From assembly GCA_032250895.1 (NCBI GenBank), contig JAVVEZ010000115.1:1-8330 (forward strand): DNA of 8,330 bases. Reading direction: 5' to 3'. Below are positions 5,401 through 8,330 of this stretch, piece after piece. The notes below the pieces were generated by a model. That model made no database searches. It saw nothing but the letters and a program-made list of their open reading frames with translations, and was not told the origin of the DNA. The position numbers were made by a program, and so were the translations under genes. The DNA is from JAVVEZ01 sp032250895 (lineage in GTDB: Bacteria > Pseudomonadota > Gammaproteobacteria > Pseudomonadales > Pseudohongiellaceae). Each line of letters opens with the position of its first letter. Position 1 is the first letter of the stretch.

Positions 5401-7616
5401 AGACCAGGCATCGGGGCAAGCTGCTCGATCGTGCCCTGATGTGGCTGCACGAAATGGAAATCATCCGCCTCAATAAGGGGCTGGCGGTGTTCCGCCCGGC
5501 CATGACCATACAACTGGCTAAGGAAAGACGGAATTTTGTGAAAGCGGATTTTCAGCCATTACGTATCCATTATCAGGAACAGGTACTCCAGATTCATATT
5601 ATGGCGGAGTATGTGCAACTGGGATTGCAGGCGATGGCAGATGCCTTGCAACTGACCATGGACTATTTCAGTCTCGATCAGGATACGTTTCTGGACAAGT
5701 GGCTGCCGGGTCGTGAAAAGGAATTAACCCGCCAGACCACGCCGGAATCCTGGCGCAGTATTGTGGAGGATCTCGATAATCCATGGCAGCAGCGGATTGT
5801 GGCGGATGATCGGGAGCAGACCAATGTGTTGGTGCTGGCCGGCCCAGGCTCGGGCAAGACCCGGGTGCTCGTGCACCGCATTGCCTATCTTGTGCGCGTC
5901 AGGAGGGAAAAGTCCCGCGGTATTCTTGCCCTTGCCTATAACCGGCATGCAGCGCTGGAAATTCGCAAACGCCTGAATGAACTGATTGGTGATGATGCCA
6001 AAGGCATCATGGTCATGACCTGTCATGCACTGGCCATGCGTTTGCTTGGCGCCAGTTTCAGCAAGCGTCCGATGGATGATGCTTCTTTCAGACAGGTACT
6101 GATCGATGCTGCAGCGCTGCTGAAGGGTGAAGGCTTGCCCCCCGATGAGGCGGATGAGCAGCGGCAGCGTCTGCTCTCGGGTTTTCGCTGGATATTGGTG
6201 GATGAGTATCAGGATGTCGGGCCGGAGCAATACGACCTGATTTCTGCACTGGCGGGCAGGACGCTGAATGAGGATGACAGCAAACTCACACTCTTTGCGG
6301 TAGGCGACGATGATCAGAATATCTATTCCTTCGACGGTGCGTCCGTGGAATTTATCCGGCGTTTTGAGAAGGATTACGCAGCAAAGCCATCCTTTCTGCT
6401 GGAAAACTATCGCTCTACACAGCACATCATCACCGCAGCAAACCTGATGATTTCTCCAGCCCAACACAGAATGAAGGTGGATCACCCGATTACGGTCGAC
6501 CGTGGCCGCAAGAAAGCCCAGCCTGGTGGACAATGGCAATCAATGGATCCCGTCGGCAAGGGCAGGGTACAGATACTACCGGCAGGCAACACGCCTGCAG
6601 AGCAAGCTGTTGCAGTGATGGCAGAGCTCAAGCGCCTGGCCGGCATTGCACCTGCATGGGATTGGCGTAACTGTGCCGTCATCGCCCGGGAATGGCTATT
6701 TCTGGAACCGGTGCGCGCCTGGTGTGAACTGCACGGCATTCCGGTGCAGATGGCGGATGAGGGCACTATTCCATTATGGCGCTTGCGGGAAACGCAGGCG
6801 CTGGTCAACTGGATTCGGTCCCGTGAATCGAAACTTGTTTCTCCGGAAAGCATTTACGGGTGGCTGGATAGACAGGCAACAGGCCCCTGGTGCTTATTAT
6901 TGCGACAGGCCATGGATGCTTATGTACTGGAAATTTCCCTGGAAGCCTTGCCTGTGGAACATTTTTTCGAGTGGTTGGCCGAATGGGGGCGAGATTTGCG
7001 CCGCCGGCAAACCGGGCTGTTACTGCTTACCGCCCATCGTGCCAAGGGCCTGGAATTTGATCATGTGGCGGTGCTGGATGGCGCCTGGGAAAGAACCCAA
7101 AAAGACGAGGATGCTGATGCCTCCCGCAGACTGTACTATGTGGCCATGACCCGCGCGAAGCAAACACTGCTGCTCGCCCGGCAGCATCGAGTCAATCCGC
7201 TATTGACTACATTGCCGGCAAGCCAGGCTATTGTGCAGCGACCGAACACCGGTCTGCCGGCAGCGCCAACAGAGCTGAATCGACATTATCTGCAGCTTTC
7301 ATTAAGAGAAATTGATCTGGGTTTTGCAGGCCGCTATCCCCAAACACGGCCTTTGCATGGGGCAATCGCTGCATTGGTGCCGGGTGATCCCCTGTTACTG
7401 AAGCAGGGAGAAAAGACCTGGGAACTGACCAACCTTGAGGGATTGAGTGTTTGCAGGCTGGCGCGGGCGTTTGCACCTCCCGAGGGGAAACAGTTTGTTG
7501 CAGCGAAGGTATTGGCGGTTGTTGTCCGGCAACGGGATGATTCCGAGCCTGAATATCAGGCGCAGTTGCGTTGTGATCGCTGGGAAGTTGTCATTCCTGA
7601 GTTGGTCTATGAATAA
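2496..7616 (+). CDS. DEDD exonuclease-like / RecQ helicase / UvrD helicase fusion protein
   Basis: A 1706-residue multidomain DNA-processing enzyme. (1) About 18-150: DEDD (RNase H-fold) exonuclease-like, with SIDLEV (Asp23, Glu25), GHNIVAFDLPYL (Asp80), VDTL (Asp100) and NDPELDAR (Asp137 or Asp133). (2) 267-282: Cys267, Cys272, Cys275 and Cys282, a possible metal site. (3) About 288-640: RecQ-type SF2 core with PTGTGKS (325-331), DEAH (428-431), aromatic-rich loop (432-445), LTATA (466-470), FGMGIDKPDV (591-600) and QEAGRAGRD (617-625). The cysteine-rich RecQ zinc domain is absent. (4) About 640-1080: unassigned, with winged-helix-like stretches near 760-815 and 950-1005. (5) About 1090-1560: UvrD/Rep-type SF1A core with a Q-motif (about 1095-1102), AGPGSGKT (1115-1122), VDEYQD (1235-1240), GDDDQNIYSFDG (1270-1281), ENYRS (1303-1307), TAHRAKGLEFD (1512-1522) and YYVAMTRAK (1547-1555). 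(6) About 1590-1706: small, probably beta-rich C-terminal domain. Every motif looks intact. RecQ and UvrD enzymes normally translocate 3'-5', so processive unwinding with strand degradation in repair or defence is plausible. ATG 2496 has no Shine-Dalgarno site, but the frame is open only from 2457 and no better start exists. Confidence 0.93.
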   Translation: MDDASKHESTGSRERRPNCLSIDLEVGKNDGRIHQFAAVRGDNNASFHFRKGKLTEALEKLDDFAEGTAFLLGHNIVAFDLPYLLAAKPDLRLLQKPAVDTLQLNPLAFPRNPYHHLVKHYQEGQLKRGRINDPELDARLVLDVFNDQFDALQRCNTENPALILVWHWLCTVDKHTFGLNAFFSTVRKQTRPADSEARQAIQQLLNGSVCVTHAGNIIDNAEKQGWGLAYALAWLSVAGGNSVMPPWVRHQYPQAGELISLLRDTACSDATCSWCAEHHDACRELQRWFGFNAFRPEPRGEDGRPLQQSIVESAMRGEHVLGILPTGTGKSLCYQIPALSRYEKTGVLTVVISPLVALMADQVTGLEARGITSSAAINGMLSMPERGDVLDRVRLGDIGILIISPEQLRNNSVRKVLAQREIGAWVLDEAHCISKWGHDFRPDYRYVGRFIREKAGTHPIPPVLCLTATAKPDVVKDIVKHFSEKVGIELTVFDGGAKRDNLNFSVVPTSTPEKFAHVYQMVNESLPPDVPGGAIVYCATRRQTEDMANFLREKDVPADYFHSALQPESKKEVQRRFIKGDLRVIVATNAFGMGIDKPDVRLVVHADIPGSLENYLQEAGRAGRDRESASCVLMYTQEDVEKQFGMSARSRLTRQEIQSILGSLRQLDRKKRFNGAVVATTGEILEEDEDAAFTRDPATDDTRARTAIAWLEESLLLSREENRVTVFPSSLRVDSLDAAKAKLQKKDIGAAYRQQLLGIVEALLSADADEGISTDELMGLAGLNSDKLRAALHDLEHMGLASNDTALTAFVHVAVENSSQKRLEEAVSLEQALIDVLRESAADLQKGEASMLHLRLVTQKLKDEGHTAALPEKLWRIIRGLTLDGRDEESGVGSLGLKRFDSETLQITLQRDWTPLNKTAELRRAAAARLLEHLLDTLPTDARGTDQLAETTLGKLLAAIEGDLILKAETRHRGKLLDRALMWLHEMEIIRLNKGLAVFRPAMTIQLAKERRNFVKADFQPLRIHYQEQVLQIHIMAEYVQLGLQAMADALQLTMDYFSLDQDTFLDKWLPGREKELTRQTTPESWRSIVEDLDNPWQQRIVADDREQTNVLVLAGPGSGKTRVLVHRIAYLVRVRREKSRGILALAYNRHAALEIRKRLNELIGDDAKGIMVMTCHALAMRLLGASFSKRPMDDASFRQVLIDAAALLKGEGLPPDEADEQRQRLLSGFRWILVDEYQDVGPEQYDLISALAGRTLNEDDSKLTLFAVGDDDQNIYSFDGASVEFIRRFEKDYAAKPSFLLENYRSTQHIITAANLMISPAQHRMKVDHPITVDRGRKKAQPGGQWQSMDPVGKGRVQILPAGNTPAEQAVAVMAELKRLAGIAPAWDWRNCAVIAREWLFLEPVRAWCELHGIPVQMADEGTIPLWRLRETQALVNWIRSRESKLVSPESIYGWLDRQATGPWCLLLRQAMDAYVLEISLEALPVEHFFEWLAEWGRDLRRRQTGLLLLTAHRAKGLEFDHVAVLDGAWERTQKDEDADASRRLYYVAMTRAKQTLLLARQHRVNPLLTTLPASQAIVQRPNTGLPAAPTELNRHYLQLSLREIDLGFAGRYPQTRPLHGAIAALVPGDPLLLKQGEKTWELTNLEGLSVCRLARAFAPPEGKQFVAAKVLAVVVRQRDDSEPEYQAQLRCDRWEVVIPELVYE
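4522..4539. repeat. 18-bp perfect palindrome inside the helicase gene
   Basis: CGGTGGTGGCCACCACCG is its own reverse complement. It encodes part of AVVATTG just after the RecQ core (residues about 676-682). It may reflect codon choice for Val-Val-Ala-Thr-Thr rather than a binding site. Confidence 0.3.
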
Positions 7617-7655
7617 GCAGTCAAGCAGTTTGTTGGGCGGAGTTTCATCCTGGGC

Positions 7656-7687
7656 GGGGCTGCTATCCGCAGCCCCTCGATAAGGGG
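7656..7687 (+). terminator. Two mutually exclusive hairpins after the helicase gene
   Basis: GGGGCTGC (7656-7663) pairs with GCAGCCCC (7669-7676) around a 5-base loop. Alternatively CCCCT (7673-7677) pairs with AGGGG (7683-7687) around CGATA, followed by TTTGT. The two stems share the C-run, so only one can form at a time. The first stem, 40 bases past the helicase stop, is strong but lacks a U-tract; the second is weak but has a short one. A transcript end or 3'-protecting structure for the helicase mRNA is the likeliest role. Confidence 0.45.
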
Positions 7688-7693
7688 TTTGTA

Positions 7694-7740
7694 CCGGCAT
7701 GAAGCCGGGCCGGAATTCTTACAGGTATGTAAGCGCCCGG
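7694..7740. repeat. Nested hairpin cluster
   Basis: CCGGC (7694-7698) pairs with GCCGG (7704-7708). CTTACA (7718-7723) pairs with TGTAAG (7728-7733) over a 4-base loop. CCGGGC (7705-7710) pairs with GCCCGG (7735-7740), enclosing the second hairpin. With the hairpins just upstream this makes about 85 bases of nearly continuous dyad symmetry. It could be a REP-like element, a recombination site or a structured RNA 3' end. I do not recognise the exact element. Confidence 0.4.
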
Positions 7741-7880
7741 TAATAGTGGACAGAGCTGTAGTTAGTGCTTTGAAGTGTAAGGAAAAAAGCTGAAAGAGCA
7801 ACAGCCGGTGGTTGAAATCAAATGGTTTCTCTTGGTAATGACATAGGTAAGGCTCCTAGTATTGCCTTTGTGTAAATACG
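7741..7880. other. Gene-free gap between convergent genes
   Basis: No ORF with a credible start, no RNA gene and no repeat was seen here. It is an AT-leaning spacer between the helicase gene's hairpin cluster and the end of the minus-strand gene. Confidence 0.5.
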
Positions 7881-7928
7881 TCTGATACCGTCGCAGTATA
7901 GCATTTCAATTTATTCTTTGGTATCAGA
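7881..7928 (-). repeat. 9-bp inverted repeat around the end of the right-hand gene
   Basis: TCTGATACC (7881-7889) and GGTATCAGA (7920-7928) are perfect reverse complements 30 bases apart. The right arm lies within the last codons of the minus-strand ORF and its stop (TAA at 7913-7911) is in the loop. A long-loop terminator stem for that gene is possible; there is no adjoining U-tract on the minus strand. Confidence 0.3.
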
Positions 7929-8246
7929 GCCCGTTTTCGGGGCGGGAGTAATAAAGATCAGGTAGCCTTCCCCGGGTAGAAGCAAATTTCTGCCCGGCGC
8001 CAGCACCATTTCCTGCCAGTCACCGGCGGTTTTTACTTTTTCTTCCTGCATCCCGTCCCCAAATCTGAGGAATTGCAAGACGTAGCCGGGAGAATCGCTC
8101 AAGGTCGCCTTTATGGTGCCTCCCAGCATATATCGGGTGATTTCAGAATAAACGAAGGGTTCGCTAGAAAAAGTCGAGATGCTGGAAATCCGTTTTCGGT
8201 ATTTCAGTTTACGATCGGGATCATTCTCTTCGAAAAACTGTCCCAA
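7911..8246 (-). CDS. Hypothetical protein, probably the C-terminal part of a gene crossing the right edge
   Basis: I do not recognise the protein. The 111-codon stretch is charged at its start (EENDPDRKLKYRKR), then mixed, with GYVLQFLRFGDGM near 54-66 and a hydrophobic patch GEGYLIFITPAP near the C-terminus. TTG 8246 has no ribosome site and is probably not the true start. The same frame runs back to a TGA at 8288-8286. A neighbouring frame is open from the window edge and meets this one at an A7 run (minus strand, 8267-8261). Removing one A joins them into a continuous reading frame to the edge. The gene is therefore likely longer and either frameshifted or affected by a homopolymer sequencing error. 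It converges on the helicase gene. Confidence 0.45.
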   Translation of the reverse strand: MGQFFEENDPDRKLKYRKRISSISTFSSEPFVYSEITRYMLGGTIKATLSDSPGYVLQFLRFGDGMQEEKVKTAGDWQEMVLAPGRNLLLPGEGYLIFITPAPKTGSDTKE

Positions 8247-8330
8247 TGGAAGTGTCAGTATTTTTTTCTTTGGATTTTTGGGTCTTCAGGAAAATTTGTG
8301 GGTAAATATTCTCAATTCTGAGCCTCCTGG

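Noticed and set aside
5724..6539. Long minus-strand ORF (271 codons) opposite the UvrD part
   Set aside because: It lies wholly within the helicase gene, whose frame shows all UvrD motifs; the antisense translation shows no family motif and no ribosome site was evident.
6646..7149. Plus-strand ORF of 167 codons in another frame of the helicase gene
   Set aside because: UvrD motifs V and VI lie in the other frame over the same bases; this one is rich in Trp, Cys and Gly as shadow frames often are.

Overview
The window looks like an accessory (genomic-island-type) region of a proteobacterium, most likely a gammaproteobacterium. This is inferred from balanced-to-moderate GC with proteobacterial codon use in the long genes, a mobile mystery protein A gene, NERD and DUF6933-type sequences, and GC-rich genes separated by strongly AT-rich gaps. 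No rRNA, tRNA, CRISPR array or intact transposase was seen, so the taxon is not fixed more closely.

Layout. Left end (1-190): gene-free, with a long inverted repeat (15-43) and a strong 11-bp hairpin (142-166) just beyond the end of a minus-strand gene. Minus strand 188-957: a membrane-anchored NERD nuclease-domain protein (188-820). Its start codon overlaps (ATGA) the stop of a 46-codon ORF whose first ~29 codons look like the N-terminus of an Mrr-like restriction-endonuclease family that has lost its body. Plus strand 1111-1413: a 100-residue protein of unknown function. Then an AT-rich stretch (1414-1800) holds a 39-codon stub resembling the N-terminus of DUF6933 proteins, followed by a promoter region with an 11-bp perfect inverted repeat. 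Next is mobile mystery protein A (1807-2265), an XRE-type regulator. Its usual Fic-domain partner, mobile mystery protein B, survives only as an N-terminal stub overlapping its stop codon (2265-2438).

The centrepiece (2496-7616) is a 1706-residue fusion. An N-terminal DEDD-type exonuclease-like domain and a four-cysteine cluster come first. A complete RecQ-type SF2 helicase core without the RecQ zinc domain follows, then a ~430-residue middle region, a complete UvrD/Rep-type SF1A helicase core, and a small C-terminal domain. One chain therefore carries two motors from families that normally move 3'-5', plus a probable nuclease. The DNA after it (7656-7740) is a run of hairpins, two of them mutually exclusive. 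At the right edge an unrecognised minus-strand gene (7911 to the window edge) appears to be split by a one-base change in an A7 run.

How it fits together: the large nuclease-helicase is intact while three neighbouring genes are reduced to N-terminal stubs, and the XRE regulator is kept without its toxin. A role in DNA repair or in defence against foreign DNA is plausible for the fusion and the NERD protein. That role is inferred from domains and setting only.
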